From the NCBI RefSeq assembly GCF_001421885.1, contig NZ_LMLH01000029.1, positions 233,371-297,370 on the forward strand: DNA of 64,000 nucleotides. Reading direction: 5' to 3'. This document shows positions 17,028-25,773 of this stretch, piece after piece. This stretch comes from Pseudomonas sp. Leaf48. GTDB lineage: Bacteria > Pseudomonadota > Gammaproteobacteria > Pseudomonadales > Pseudomonadaceae. Position numbers and translations under genes: made by a program. Position 1 is the stretch's first letter. Every line of letters begins with the position of its first letter. The notes under the pieces were generated by a model, which was given only the letters and a program-made list of their open reading frames with translations, was not told the origin of the DNA and did no database searches.

Positions 17028-20000
17028 TCAAACGGGAACGCGGCTTTGCAGGCTCATGCCCATCTGGCTCAGTTGCTCTGCCATTCTCGGCACGCTGGCG
17101 AACGCAATGTCGCTGACCATGGGCCATGCCGGCCGGTGAATGAAAAACCGCCCGTCAACCCGTTGTTGCACCGGTGTGCGAACGAGCATGCCCGCGTGAC
17201 TGCGATGCACCAGCTGGTAATTTCCTGCCGTTTTTTCGAACAGGTACATGCCCCGACGATGCAACAGGTTTTCCAGCTCATGCGGGTGCCAGGTCAGCGG
17301 TGTGGCGTCCACTTTCAGGCACAGGTCAGCGAAGAGAGTGTCTTGGTCGCCGCGCATTTGACCGCCATTGGGAAGCGGGCCTCGATTCACGTCGATACCC
17401 GAATCAATAGCGACGCCTGTCGCTTCACCGGGATTGACTTCCTCTATGCGCAAGCCAATGCCGCCCCTTAGTTCGCTGACGCCTGCGACGCCTCTGAAGG
17501 TGTTGGTGTTTTCGGCGCCGGTCAACACAATCCACTTACCGGGAATGTTGATGAGTTCGTCCGCGGTCATGATGGTTTGCGCCAGGTGATTGGCGATCAT
17601 CTGCTCCTCGATCGGTGTCAAAGGAGTGTTCATTTTGTAGCTCGTCACACAATCCAGAGCCTGTACGCGCACGCCGTGCTGTCTGGCCACCTGAACCAGT
17701 TCCAACTCATTGAATCGACCGGTCGGGTCGGTGCCAAGGTTGGTCAGGTAACGCCTAAGATCATTGGGCATTTCTCCGGTCTGGAAGTAACTATCGAGCT
17801 CGACCTGAGCGAAATCATTGAGCAGGCGACGCATGTAAATAGTCTTGGCGTGCCTGGCCAGTGCCGGCATGTTTTCAATCATCAAGCGCATGCTGGTGAT
17901 GCGATCCAGGCTTTCACCCACGACCAGACCGGGGGATGCTTCAAAAATGCCATCGATCAGCTCGGTCATTGGCATGTCGGCCGTGACGGCGGGTATTGCC
18001 GGGCGTGGAGGCAAGTTGGCCCAGGGCAGATCGCTGAAAAATTTCCGCGCGGCAGTGAACAGAGTGGTGCGTTTACCGAGGAAATACTGTGCGTACGGAT
18101 CCTGTATAGCGCCGCCGGGTGCTATCCGTACATGGGTCTCGCGCAGATTCAGCGCCCACTTTTTCAGCGATAGCTGCTGTGCTGGCTCGGCATCGTACAC
18201 AGTGGTCACGTGACGCCAGGAACGCGATGTCGAGGGTTGTGGCTCGGGCAAGGACGGCAGTGGCTCGCGCGCTTCCATCTCAATGTCGACCGCGCACTCT
18301 TTGCCGACGCACTGGCCACCGCCATTGAGCCTGAGTGAGCGCATCCGCTCCCACTGCCCTTCGGCATTCAGGCGAACCGGCAACGAGTGAACGAACTGGT
18401 TGGGTCTTTGCGGGTCAACGATCGCCCAGTAACCACCGCCCCTGGAGTCTGCGAAGTAGCGTACGTAATAGGGATTGTCATTCAAGAGGATGGCGTAGGA
18501 GGGGTCAGTGTCGAGCCGGTAGATCCCGCGGAATTTTTCCGGTGTGCTCTCCGGAATCAGGCTTTCGAGCAATTCATTGCATTGATATTTGGCGGGCACC
18601 TCAGGTGCGGCAGCCGTTTCAGGCGGCACCGGCAAGGATGTTTCAGTAGGCGGCGGCGCTGCTGTATCGATTGGCGCTGCCGACTCCTTCAGCTCGGCCA
18701 TTTCAGCGGCCTCGACTGCCTCCGCCTCGCTACCCACCTCCAGCAGTGATCCGCTGCCTTTGAGGAATGGCACATTGAACAAAGCATCGATAGCACTGAG
18801 GATTGCGCCGATAATGCCTTCTTTGCGCTCGGCAGAGGTCTTGCCGTGAATGGCCTGGTCAATGTTCAGGCCTGTGTTGGCAATGCTGGCACCAATCACT
18901 GGCAGCGCCACCGGCCATCCCACAGCGGCCAACGGACCAAATACCCGTAGCCCGGCGCTCAGGTAGCCGATCCACAATTTCTTGCGTACATCGCTGTTGG
19001 AGGTCAGTGACAGGCTGGCTTCGGCGAACATGGCGTTCCTGGCCGAATCCTGCAGCCAGGTAAACGCATCACCACTGACCAGCTGGTTTTTCTGGTTGAT
19101 CAGGTGATGCTCTGATTTGCCCCAGGTGTCCACCAATTGGGTCATGAGGTCGGTAATGTTTTCGGTTATCTCGTGACGATCGGCCAAGGCAAAGTGGCTC
19201 ATGAACGCCTGGCGCGGTCCATCCTCGTTCATTTGCTCCAGCACCCACCAATGCATGGCCGCTTCGTTCTCCATCACCTCAAACACCTTCGCGCTACCGG
19301 GTAGATAAAGGATTTGCCGACCCTTGGCATCGACGATTCGCAACGCGTCGGTGGCCACATGACCGTCGACATCCAGGGCGCGCACATCGTGGTTCACCGG
19401 ATGTGCCGATTGCAGCGCCTTCAGGCTGACGGGCCAGGTGACAGGGCCTATGACGGCGTCGACGACGCACTGGAAGTCATCGCCGGCCAGATGCTTTTGG
19501 GCGAGGGCCTGAATCGCGTTACTGAGAAAGTTGCACTTGGCCAGCGTGCGAAAATCGTCGCAGTGCCCGTCCCAGAAGGCGCTCAGTTTTTCGTGGTAAA
19601 GCGTGCTGAAGTCGATCTTCCAGAACGCCTTCAGCACCTCGTTGCCGTGCAGGCGCACTTCGTTGCTCTGGGTGAAATCCTTGGCGTTCGGCCCGGCCGT
19701 ATAGAAACCGCCGTAGAGGTCCAGCAGATCGGCATTGTCCTGGTCGGTGACGCGAAAGCGCTGGATCACCAACTGAGTCAGGGTCAGGGACTCGTAGGGC
19801 TTTTCATCGGTGTGCTCCCAGCCGGTGAACGACGTAGCGCTGCTCTGGGCAAGCTTGAATCGATGGAAGTAAACGAGGTCCGGATCGACATCCGCCAAGC
19901 CCTGACTTTTCAGCAGGTTTTTGGCAATTTCATGGGCCGTGTCCTGCAAGCTCGGGCAGGAGAGTACGACGGTCGCGGCGATGGATTTGAGTGCCGCCTT

Positions 20001-20042
20001 GTCTGCGGCATTTGGCTGCGGGCGGATTTCGGGTGAGTTCAT
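17028..20042 (-). CDS. Toxin-like paralogue with one degenerate TIKI/ChaN-like domain
   Basis: A 1004-residue paralogue of the downstream protein. The N-terminal module (about 1-350) aligns closely, with shared stretches such as DQDNADLLDLYGGFY, NEVRLHGNEVLK and RKKLWIGYL, and the hydrophobic hairpin lies at about 368-425. A proline-rich linker (about 455-485) precedes a single TIKI/ChaN-like domain (about 690-880) and the GMY-type C-terminal module. The domain keeps Glu710 (VVGES), but the positions matching the other likely catalytic residues are Leu712, Arg738, Arg739 and Asn845, so catalysis is unlikely. It is first in the two-gene operon; ATG at 20042 follows AAGGAT, and 14 codons upstream of it lack family similarity. 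It may assist or modulate its partner, or be a redundant variant; this is inference. Confidence 0.7.
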   Translation of the reverse strand: MNSPEIRPQPNAADKAALKSIAATVVLSCPSLQDTAHEIAKNLLKSQGLADVDPDLVYFHRFKLAQSSATSFTGWEHTDEKPYESLTLTQLVIQRFRVTDQDNADLLDLYGGFYTAGPNAKDFTQSNEVRLHGNEVLKAFWKIDFSTLYHEKLSAFWDGHCDDFRTLAKCNFLSNAIQALAQKHLAGDDFQCVVDAVIGPVTWPVSLKALQSAHPVNHDVRALDVDGHVATDALRIVDAKGRQILYLPGSAKVFEVMENEAAMHWWVLEQMNEDGPRQAFMSHFALADRHEITENITDLMTQLVDTWGKSEHHLINQKNQLVSGDAFTWLQDSARNAMFAEASLSLTSNSDVRKKLWIGYLSAGLRVFGPLAAVGWPVALPVIGASIANTGLNIDQAIHGKTSAERKEGIIGAILSAIDALFNVPFLKGSGSLLEVGSEAEAVEAAEMAELKESAAPIDTAAPPPTETSLPVPPETAAAPEVPAKYQCNELLESLIPESTPEKFRGIYRLDTDPSYAILLNDNPYYVRYFADSRGGGYWAIVDPQRPNQFVHSLPVRLNAEGQWERMRSLRLNGGGQCVGKECAVDIEMEAREPLPSLPEPQPSTSRSWRHVTTVYDAEPAQQLSLKKWALNLRETHVRIAPGGAIQDPYAQYFLGKRTTLFTAARKFFSDLPWANLPPRPAIPAVTADMPMTELIDGIFEASPGLVVGESLDRITSMRLMIENMPALARHAKTIYMRRLLNDFAQVELDSYFQTGEMPNDLRRYLTNLGTDPTGRFNELELVQVARQHGVRVQALDCVTSYKMNTPLTPIEEQMIANHLAQTIMTADELINIPGKWIVLTGAENTNTFRGVAGVSELRGGIGLRIEEVNPGEATGVAIDSGIDVNRGPLPNGGQMRGDQDTLFADLCLKVDATPLTWHPHELENLLHRRGMYLFEKTAGNYQLVHRSHAGMLVRTPVQQRVDGRFFIHRPAWPMVSDIAFASVPRMAEQLSQMGMSLQSRVPV

Positions 20043-20251
20043 GCTCTGTTCATCCTTGAGAAACGGCCGTTGAAGATGGCTCATTCGCTCAACGGAAATG
20101 CACTACATATGTATCGCGGATGAGCGGGTGGTTTCGAACAACCCTGCGGCCATCCGCCGCCCCGCCCTTACTGTTTCGCAATTGCAGGTGTATCGTATTC
20201 GCCTTTTATGGCCCCTTGGGCCTGCAGTCGATATGAGAGGTAGTTGAGTTA

Positions 20252-21628
20252 ATGTCCTTTACCCGTCGCCAAATCCTCGGTGGCCTGGCCGGTCTTGTTG
20301 TCGTTGGCGTCGGTGCGGGGGGCGCGTCGCGGTACTGGCTGGGCAAGATGGCCGACGCCAACGCGGGTCACGACTATGAGCTGATCGCAGCACCGCTGGA
20401 TGTCGAACTGGTGGCCGGGCACAAGACTCAGGCCTGGGCGTTCGGGCCGTCGGCGCCGGGCACCGAGTTGCGGGCGCGTCAGGGTGACTGGCTGCGGGTG
20501 CGTTTCATCAACCATCTGCCGGTGGCCACGACTATCCACTGGCATGGCATCCGCCTGCCGCTGGAGATGGATGGCGTGCCTTACGTCTCACAGCTTCCGG
20601 TATTGCCGGGTGAGTACTTCGACTACAAATTCCGTGTGCCGGACGCCGGCAGCTTCTGGTATCACCCGCACGTGAACAGCAGTGAAGAACTGGGGCGCGG
20701 GCTGGTCGGTCCGCTGATCGTCGAAGAGCGCGAGCCTACCGGTTTCAAGTACGAGAAAACGTTAAGCCTGAAGAGCTGGCACGTCGATGAAGAAGGCGCT
20801 TTTGTCGCGTTCAGCATTCCCCGCGAAGCGGCCCGTGGCGGTACGGCGGGGCGTCTGTCGAGTATCAACGGCGTCCCGCAAGCGGTGATCGAGCTGCCAG
20901 CCGGGCAGATCACCCGGGTGCGGCTGCTCAACCTCGACAACACCCTGACTTATCGCCTGAACATCCCCGGTGTCGAAGCGCAGATCTACGCCCTGGATGG
21001 CAACCCCATCGAGCCGCGGCCACTGGGCAAGGAATACTGGCTCGGCCCGGGCATGCGTATTTGTCTGGCGATCAAGGCGCCGCCGGCCGGTGAAGAGCTG
21101 GCGTTGCGCAACGGGCCGGTGCGCCTGGGCACCTTCCGTTCGGTAGCCAATACTGATGCGCCGACCGAGTGGCCGCCGGCGCTGCCGGCCAACCCGGTCG
21201 CCGAGCCGGACCTGGCCAATGCAGTGAAACTCAACTTCAATTTCGAGTGGGTCGGCTCGGTGTCGTTAAACGTCGACAACGGCAAGCCGCCAAGCCTGTG
21301 GCAGATCAACGGCAAGGCTTGGGACATCACCGACAAAACCTGCAGCGACCGCCCGATTGCCAAACTGGAAAAGGGTAAAAGCTACATTTTTGAATTGAAG
21401 AACATGACTCAATACCAGCATCCCATCCACCTGCACGGCATGAGCTTCAAGGTGATTGCCTCGAACCGGCACAAGGTCATTCCGTACTTCACCGACACTT
21501 ATCTGCTGGGCAAGAACGAACGCGCCCAGGTGGCCCTGGTGGCGGATAACCCGGGGGTGTGGATGTTCCACTGCCACGTGATCGACCACATGGAAACCGG
21601 CCTGATGGCCGCTATCGAGGTGGCGTGA
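20252..21628 (+). CDS. Multicopper oxidase (CueO/laccase-like), Tat-exported
   Basis: A 458-residue periplasmic enzyme with a twin-arginine signal (MSFTRRQILGGLAGLVVVGV). All copper motifs are present: HWHGIRLP (His96/98), WYHPHVN (138/140), HPIHLHG and HCHVIDHMETGL (about 440-451) with the type 1 cysteine. It probably oxidises Cu(I), Fe(II) or phenols with O2. It lacks the Met-rich insert typical of CueO, so copper tolerance is plausible but not shown. Its stop overlaps the tadA start (TGATG), so tadA is translationally coupled to it. Confidence 0.9.
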   Translation: MSFTRRQILGGLAGLVVVGVGAGGASRYWLGKMADANAGHDYELIAAPLDVELVAGHKTQAWAFGPSAPGTELRARQGDWLRVRFINHLPVATTIHWHGIRLPLEMDGVPYVSQLPVLPGEYFDYKFRVPDAGSFWYHPHVNSSEELGRGLVGPLIVEEREPTGFKYEKTLSLKSWHVDEEGAFVAFSIPREAARGGTAGRLSSINGVPQAVIELPAGQITRVRLLNLDNTLTYRLNIPGVEAQIYALDGNPIEPRPLGKEYWLGPGMRICLAIKAPPAGEELALRNGPVRLGTFRSVANTDAPTEWPPALPANPVAEPDLANAVKLNFNFEWVGSVSLNVDNGKPPSLWQINGKAWDITDKTCSDRPIAKLEKGKSYIFELKNMTQYQHPIHLHGMSFKVIASNRHKVIPYFTDTYLLGKNERAQVALVADNPGVWMFHCHVIDHMETGLMAAIEVA

Positions 21629-22125
21629 TGCGTCAGATTCGGCCCGCCGCCATCATCGACCGTAGCCGTGATCGCGACTTCATGCGTGAGGCCCTGGAAC
21701 TGGCTGCCCAAGGCGCCGCCCTCGGCGAAGTGCCGGTGGGCGCGGTACTGGTGCAGGACGGTGAAGTCATTGGTCGAGGCTTCAATTGCCCGATCAGTGG
21801 CAGCGACCCGAGTGCACACGCCGAGATGGTCGCCATTCGCGCTGCCGCCCAGGCTGTGAGCAACTATCGCCTGCCAGGCAGCACGCTGTACGTGACCCTG
21901 GAGCCGTGCAGCATGTGCGCCGGGCTGATCGTGCATTCGCGGATTGCGCGGGTGGTGTACGGCGCGCTGGAGCCCAAGGCTGGGATTGTGCAGAGCCAGG
22001 GGCAGTTTTTTACCCAGGGTTTTTTGAATCACCGGGTGTTGTATGAAGGCGGGGTGTTGGCGGAGGAGTGTGGGGCGGTTTTGAGCGAGTTCTTCAAGGC
22101 CCGCAGAGCCAAATCTTCAGACTGA
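21628..22125 (+). CDS. tadA: tRNA(adenine-34) deaminase
   Basis: A 165-residue zinc-dependent cytidine-deaminase-fold enzyme that turns the wobble adenosine of tRNA-Arg(ACG) into inosine. The active site HAEM has His64 and the proton shuttle Glu66; EPCSMCAG supplies Cys94 and Cys97. The ATG overlaps the multicopper oxidase stop and begins MRQIRPAAII; the longer frame reads back into the oxidase gene. It converges on cmoB, with a REPIN between them. Confidence 0.95.
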   Translation: MRQIRPAAIIDRSRDRDFMREALELAAQGAALGEVPVGAVLVQDGEVIGRGFNCPISGSDPSAHAEMVAIRAAAQAVSNYRLPGSTLYVTLEPCSMCAGLIVHSRIARVVYGALEPKAGIVQSQGQFFTQGFLNHRVLYEGGVLAEECGAVLSEFFKARRAKSSD

Positions 22126-22137
22126 ACACTGAACTGA

Positions 22138-22227
22138 TGTGGGAGCGGGCTTGCTCGCGAAGAGGGTGTGTCAGTCGACATGGTTGTTGTCTGACACACC
22201 CTCTTCGCGAGCAAGCCCGCTCCCACA
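22138..22227. repeat. Type-A REPIN with perfect 37-bp arms
   Basis: The left arm at 22138-22174 begins TGTGGGAGCGGGCTTGCTCG, and its exact reverse complement occupies 22191-22227, leaving a 16-base loop. It lies between convergent tadA and cmoB and could act as a bidirectional 3' hairpin. Confidence 0.9.
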
Positions 22228-22256
22228 CTTTGATCTCCATTGATCTGGAGAATGGG

Positions 22257-23213
22257 TTACTTGCGGGCCACGATGACCGCACGCATCGGTGCCGGCAGCC
22301 CTTCAATGGTCTTGCTGTGATCTTCCGGATCAAGAAAGTCGCTCAGCGACTGGTACTTCATCCAGTCTGTCCCGCGCTGTTCCTCGACCGTGGTCACGCT
22401 GACATCCACGCACTTCACATCGGTGAACCCGGCACGACGCAACCACAACTCCAGCGCCGGCACTGACGGCAGGAACCAAACGTTACGCATCTGCGCGTAA
22501 CGGTCTTCCGGCACCAGCACCTGATGTTTGTCGCCTTCGACCACCAGCGTCTCCAGGACCAGCTCGCCACCCTTGACCAGGCAATCCTTCAGCGCCAGCA
22601 AGTGCTCGATCGGCGAGCGGCGGTGGTAGAACACGCCCATGGAAAACACCGTGTCGAAACCCTCAAGGTTCGGCGGCAGGTCTTCGAACGGGAAGGGCAG
22701 GTGCCAGGCATTCGGCTCGGACAGGTAACGCTGCACCGCCTGGAACTGACAGAAGAACAGCCAGTTCGGATCGACGCCGACCACGCTGTCGGCGCCGGCG
22801 CCGAGCATGCGCCACATGTAATAGCCGTTGCCGCAGCCGACATCGAGAATGCGCTTGCCCTTCAAGTCGAGGTGCGGGGCGACTCGCGACCATTTCCAGT
22901 CCGAGCGCCATTCGGTGTCGACGTGCACGCCGAACAGGTCGAACGGCCCTTTGCGCCATGGCGACAGGCCCATCAGCGCGGTACGCATTTGCGCTCGGGT
23001 CTCGTCGCTGCAATCGGTGTCCAGCGTCAAGCCATTGAGCAGGTCGACTTCGCTTGGCTGAATCTTCGGCAGGGCGTCCAGCGCGCTCTGCCAGCGCTCC
23101 AGGTCGCCATGACCTTTTTCCATTTTCTTGTCGAGTTGTGCTTGCAGGGTGTTGGCCCATTCGGCCAGCGGCGTGCCTGCCAGACGGCGGGCGAGGGGAG
23201 ACAGATCAATCAT
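22257..23213 (-). CDS. cmoB: tRNA uridine-34 carboxymethyltransferase
   Basis: A 318-residue SAM-fold enzyme that transfers the carboxymethyl group of carboxy-SAM to 5-hydroxyuridine at tRNA position 34, giving uridine-5-oxyacetic acid. The N-terminal helical region is followed by the nucleotide-binding motif ILDVGCGNGYYMWRM and FDTVFSMGVFYHRRSP. Length and residues match the family. It overlaps cmoA by 4 bp, so the pathway's last two enzymes are co-translated. Confidence 0.95.
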   Translation of the reverse strand: MIDLSPLARRLAGTPLAEWANTLQAQLDKKMEKGHGDLERWQSALDALPKIQPSEVDLLNGLTLDTDCSDETRAQMRTALMGLSPWRKGPFDLFGVHVDTEWRSDWKWSRVAPHLDLKGKRILDVGCGNGYYMWRMLGAGADSVVGVDPNWLFFCQFQAVQRYLSEPNAWHLPFPFEDLPPNLEGFDTVFSMGVFYHRRSPIEHLLALKDCLVKGGELVLETLVVEGDKHQVLVPEDRYAQMRNVWFLPSVPALELWLRRAGFTDVKCVDVSVTTVEEQRGTDWMKYQSLSDFLDPEDHSKTIEGLPAPMRAVIVARK

Positions 23214-23953
23214 GGCAAGGCAATCAACGAGGCAAAGTTAAGACACTGGAACCACGGCACGACTTTCGAGAACCCGGCGGCCAGCAGGCGTTCGCGGTGT
23301 TCTTCGAGGCTGTCGGGCTTCATGACGTTTTCGATGGCGCTGCGCTTCTGGGCAATTTCCAGTTCGCTGTAGCCGTTGGCGCGCTTGAAGGCGATGTGCA
23401 GGTCAGTCAGCAGCGCGTGTTCCTGCTCGTCTTCGAAGCGCAGTTTTTCCGAGAGGATCAGCGCGCCGCCGGGCAACAGCGACTGGCGGATGCGCGACAG
23501 CAATGCAGTGCGCTGGTCGGGGGCGATGAATTGCAGGGTGAAGTTCAGCGCCACCACGGATGCCGGTTGAAACGCCAGGGCCAGAATGTCACCTTCGATG
23601 ACCTCGACCGGCAGCAACTCCTGGAACATCGAGTCCTGGCCGTTGAGGTACTCACGGCAGCGCTCGACCATGGCCGCGGAGTTATCCACAGCGATGACCC
23701 GGCAACCGTCGGTGCGCACATGTCGGCGCAAGGCCTGGGTCACGGCGCCAAGGGACGAGCCGAGGTCATAGAGCACGCTATTGGGCTGGGCGAACTGCGC
23801 GGCGAGCACGCCGAGGTTTTCCACAATGGTCGGATAACCCGGCACCGAGCGCTTGATCATGTCCGGGAACACCCGCACCACGTCCTCGTTAAAGGCGAAG
23901 TCAGGCACCTGGGCCAAAGGCTGGGCGAAAAGGCGATCGGGTTCTTTGCTCAC
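23210..23953 (-). CDS. cmoA: Carboxy-S-adenosyl-L-methionine synthase
   Basis: A 247-residue SAM-fold enzyme that makes carboxy-SAM from SAM and prephenate for CmoB. The motif LYDLGSSLGAVTQAL binds the cofactor and CRVIAVDNSAAMVERC follows. The GTG beginning (V)SKEPDRLFAQPL matches the family N-terminus; an ATG 15 codons upstream would add unrelated residues. The stop overlaps the cmoB start. The YhhN-type gene lies 150 bp upstream on the same strand. Confidence 0.94.
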   Translation of the reverse strand: MSKEPDRLFAQPLAQVPDFAFNEDVVRVFPDMIKRSVPGYPTIVENLGVLAAQFAQPNSVLYDLGSSLGAVTQALRRHVRTDGCRVIAVDNSAAMVERCREYLNGQDSMFQELLPVEVIEGDILALAFQPASVVALNFTLQFIAPDQRTALLSRIRQSLLPGGALILSEKLRFEDEQEHALLTDLHIAFKRANGYSELEIAQKRSAIENVMKPDSLEEHRERLLAAGFSKVVPWFQCLNFASLIALP

Positions 23954-24069
23954 GGCGGTTCCAGCGGCGTAGGTGGAAAAGGCCGGCATTTTAGCCAAGT
24001 TGGCGCGCGGATGCGCGGGTTGTCTGATAAACCGCCTGACTTACGCACATGCAATGCCAAGAGGGCAAT

Positions 24070-24099
24070 TGTGGCGATCCGACAAGCCCCCTCACCACA
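24070..24099. repeat. Single REP-like half element (TGTGGCGA type)
   Basis: TGTGGCGATCCGACAAGCCC followed by CCTCACCACA is a lone palindromic element of the same class as the elements around the RAYT gene. It lies between cmoA and the YhhN-type gene. Confidence 0.55.
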
Positions 24100-24103
24100 G
24101 GGG

Positions 24104-24739
24104 TCAACGCGGTTTCTGAGAGAACGCCGAAGCAGTAATCCCCCATTGCCCCAGCCAGTAGCTGAGGATGATCACATAGGGCGCCGCATCAAACGGCACC
24201 ACAAACCGGCTGATGCCAATCACGCTGTCCGAGAACACAAACGCCACCGCACCACCAGCCGCCAGCAACGCCGAGCGCTTGGGCACATCAGTGCCCAAGC
24301 GAGCCAACGCGCGCCAGAGCATCGCGCTGATGGCCAGGCCGTAGACGATCACCGGAATCAACAACGGCCCCAATCCATGGTTGATCAGAATCCCCAGCAG
24401 CACGGCACCCACACCGAGGGCGACAACCAGCGGCAGCACCGCCAGACGCCGGCAATCGCTCAAGTACGCTTTCAGATAAGCCAGGTGAGCGACCAGAAAC
24501 GCCCCCAGACCGAACACGAACAAATCCCCCGGCCACGCCAGCAACACATCGCCGAGCAGGGAGAAGATCAGGCCGAGGCTGATCCAGCGTCGATAATCGC
24601 CGGGCGGTGCATCGTGCAGCCAGCCGAGCAAGGCTAGCACCGGCAAGGGTTTGACCAGCAGGCAGAGCAAGTCGGCATGCACACTCAAGCCATAGAGAAA
24701 AGTCACCGCGCCCATCAGCGCCAGAATCAGCCAGCCCAT
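24104..24739 (-). CDS. YhhN-family membrane protein (lysoplasmalogenase-like)
   Basis: A 211-residue protein with about eight hydrophobic helices, matching YhhN/TMEM86. Conserved features include LLVKPLPVLALL near residue 28, LGLIFSLLGDVLLAWP near 58, and AFVFSDSVIGISRF near 170, where acidic residues in membrane helices are typical. TMEM86B hydrolyses lysoplasmalogen; bacterial substrates are not settled. The ATG at MGWLILALMG lies 2 bp after the stop of the upstream chagasin-like gene; a longer frame that overlaps that gene was rejected. Confidence 0.8.
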   Translation of the reverse strand: MGWLILALMGAVTFLYGLSVHADLLCLLVKPLPVLALLGWLHDAPPGDYRRWISLGLIFSLLGDVLLAWPGDLFVFGLGAFLVAHLAYLKAYLSDCRRLAVLPLVVALGVGAVLLGILINHGLGPLLIPVIVYGLAISAMLWRALARLGTDVPKRSALLAAGGAVAFVFSDSVIGISRFVVPFDAAPYVIILSYWLGQWGITASAFSQKPR

Positions 24740-24741
24740 GG

Positions 24742-25134
24742 TCAGTTCACCGAAATCGCGCAGTCGAAAACCTCTACCGGCAGCACTTCCGGTGCCCAGG
24801 GTTGCTGCGAGGTCAGGCGCAAACGCCCGGTCCCGGTCGCAAACGCCTGGAAGCGCCAGGTCGATACACCGGCAGCACCGACGATACCGGCATCTTCCGG
24901 ATTGCGGTAAACCTCTGGCCCCAATGTGTGTAAGACGCCACCGGCGGAATCCTGGATTGCCCAGCGGTAACCCGTGCTCGGGTTGCTTGGCAGGGTAAGG
25001 ATCAGGGTCTGCCCGCTGGTGAGTTTCACCGGGCACCCGCTTTGTTTTTCGACCGTCACGTTTTGTTTCGGTTGAGAGGCACAAGCGGTCAGCAGGGCGA
25101 GACCTATGGGCAGCAGCAGACGGCGTGGGGACAT
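24742..25134 (-). CDS. Chagasin-like (I42) cysteine-protease inhibitor lipoprotein
   Basis: A 130-residue protein with a lipoprotein signal (LALLTACAS, predicted lipidated Cys near residue 18). The mature part has the I42 hallmarks: NPSTGYRW in the first inhibitory loop, a GAAGV region in the second and QQPW (usually RPW) in the third. It would inhibit papain-type cysteine proteases from the membrane or periplasm. It is transcribed with the YhhN gene 2 bp downstream. The ATG at MSPRRLLLPIGLA gives a proper signal; a longer frame was rejected. Confidence 0.85.
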   Translation of the reverse strand: MSPRRLLLPIGLALLTACASQPKQNVTVEKQSGCPVKLTSGQTLILTLPSNPSTGYRWAIQDSAGGVLHTLGPEVYRNPEDAGIVGAAGVSTWRFQAFATGTGRLRLTSQQPWAPEVLPVEVFDCAISVN

Positions 25135-25314
25135 CAAAGCAGGCGCTCCGGAATTGGCGACGAACGGCGAGCATAACCGAAGATGAGACAAAGTGTGACA
25201 GTCAACCAAAATGGGTAGTGAGCGGGCTCCACATAGCAGGAGGGCGAAAATCCCGTTCAATCGGGATTATCGCGAGAAAGAAATGGGGGATGTTAATGGA
25301 CCAGTGCCGTTCGG

Positions 25315-25773
25315 TTAATCTGCAAGAGAAAAGCAGAACTCGCTTTCGCAGGTAAATTCTTCGCCCTGTCGGTCCTTGAACAGCATAACGATTGTACCGG
25401 AGTACTGTTGTTTTTCAGCGTTCACCACCAGGGTAATGTCGCCCTGCAATGCCCAGTGGCTGGTATAGGTTGGGAAATTCTCGGTGTACGCCACTTCTAT
25501 CAATTGGCCCGGAGTATTGAGTGGGTAGATGCCTGACTGGATAGTCTTGGGCATGTAAATATCGAAAGCCCGGTCGAGCGGGGTGTATTTTTCACCCGCC
25601 TTGAAAATGGCGATGATTTCCCGGCTTCCGACGCTGGCGAAAAACTCTTCGGAATTGAAGTTTTCCCGACCCTGCAGGGTGGCATCCAAGTGGTTATTCA
25701 GGCAGCAACGGTGAAACTTGATGTCGTCGTTAATGTATTCATCAACAAGGCTTCTTCGGTACTTGATATCCAT
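25315..25773 (-). CDS. Hypothetical soluble protein, 152 aa
   Basis: The function is not recognised. The ATG opening MDIKYRRSLVDEY follows a good GGAGA ribosome-binding site ten bases upstream; a start eight codons earlier is less likely. The protein is rich in aromatic and acidic residues and mostly beta-like (IEVAYTENFPTYTSHWALQG, then ITLVVNAEKQQYSGTIVMLF), ending in FTCESEFCFSLAD. Four cysteines are present, two near the N-terminus (adjacent, RCC) and two near the end. There is no signal peptide or membrane helix. GC content looks lower than its neighbours, suggesting a later acquisition. Confidence 0.7.
   Translation of the reverse strand: MDIKYRRSLVDEYINDDIKFHRCCLNNHLDATLQGRENFNSEEFFASVGSREIIAIFKAGEKYTPLDRAFDIYMPKTIQSGIYPLNTPGQLIEVAYTENFPTYTSHWALQGDITLVVNAEKQQYSGTIVMLFKDRQGEEFTCESEFCFSLAD

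Noticed and set aside
12649..20042. Tc toxin or T6SS effector assignment for the two giant proteins
   Set aside because: No TcA/TcB/TcC repeats, Rhs repeats, PAAR, VgrG or MIX-type marker was seen, and no secretion genes are adjacent.
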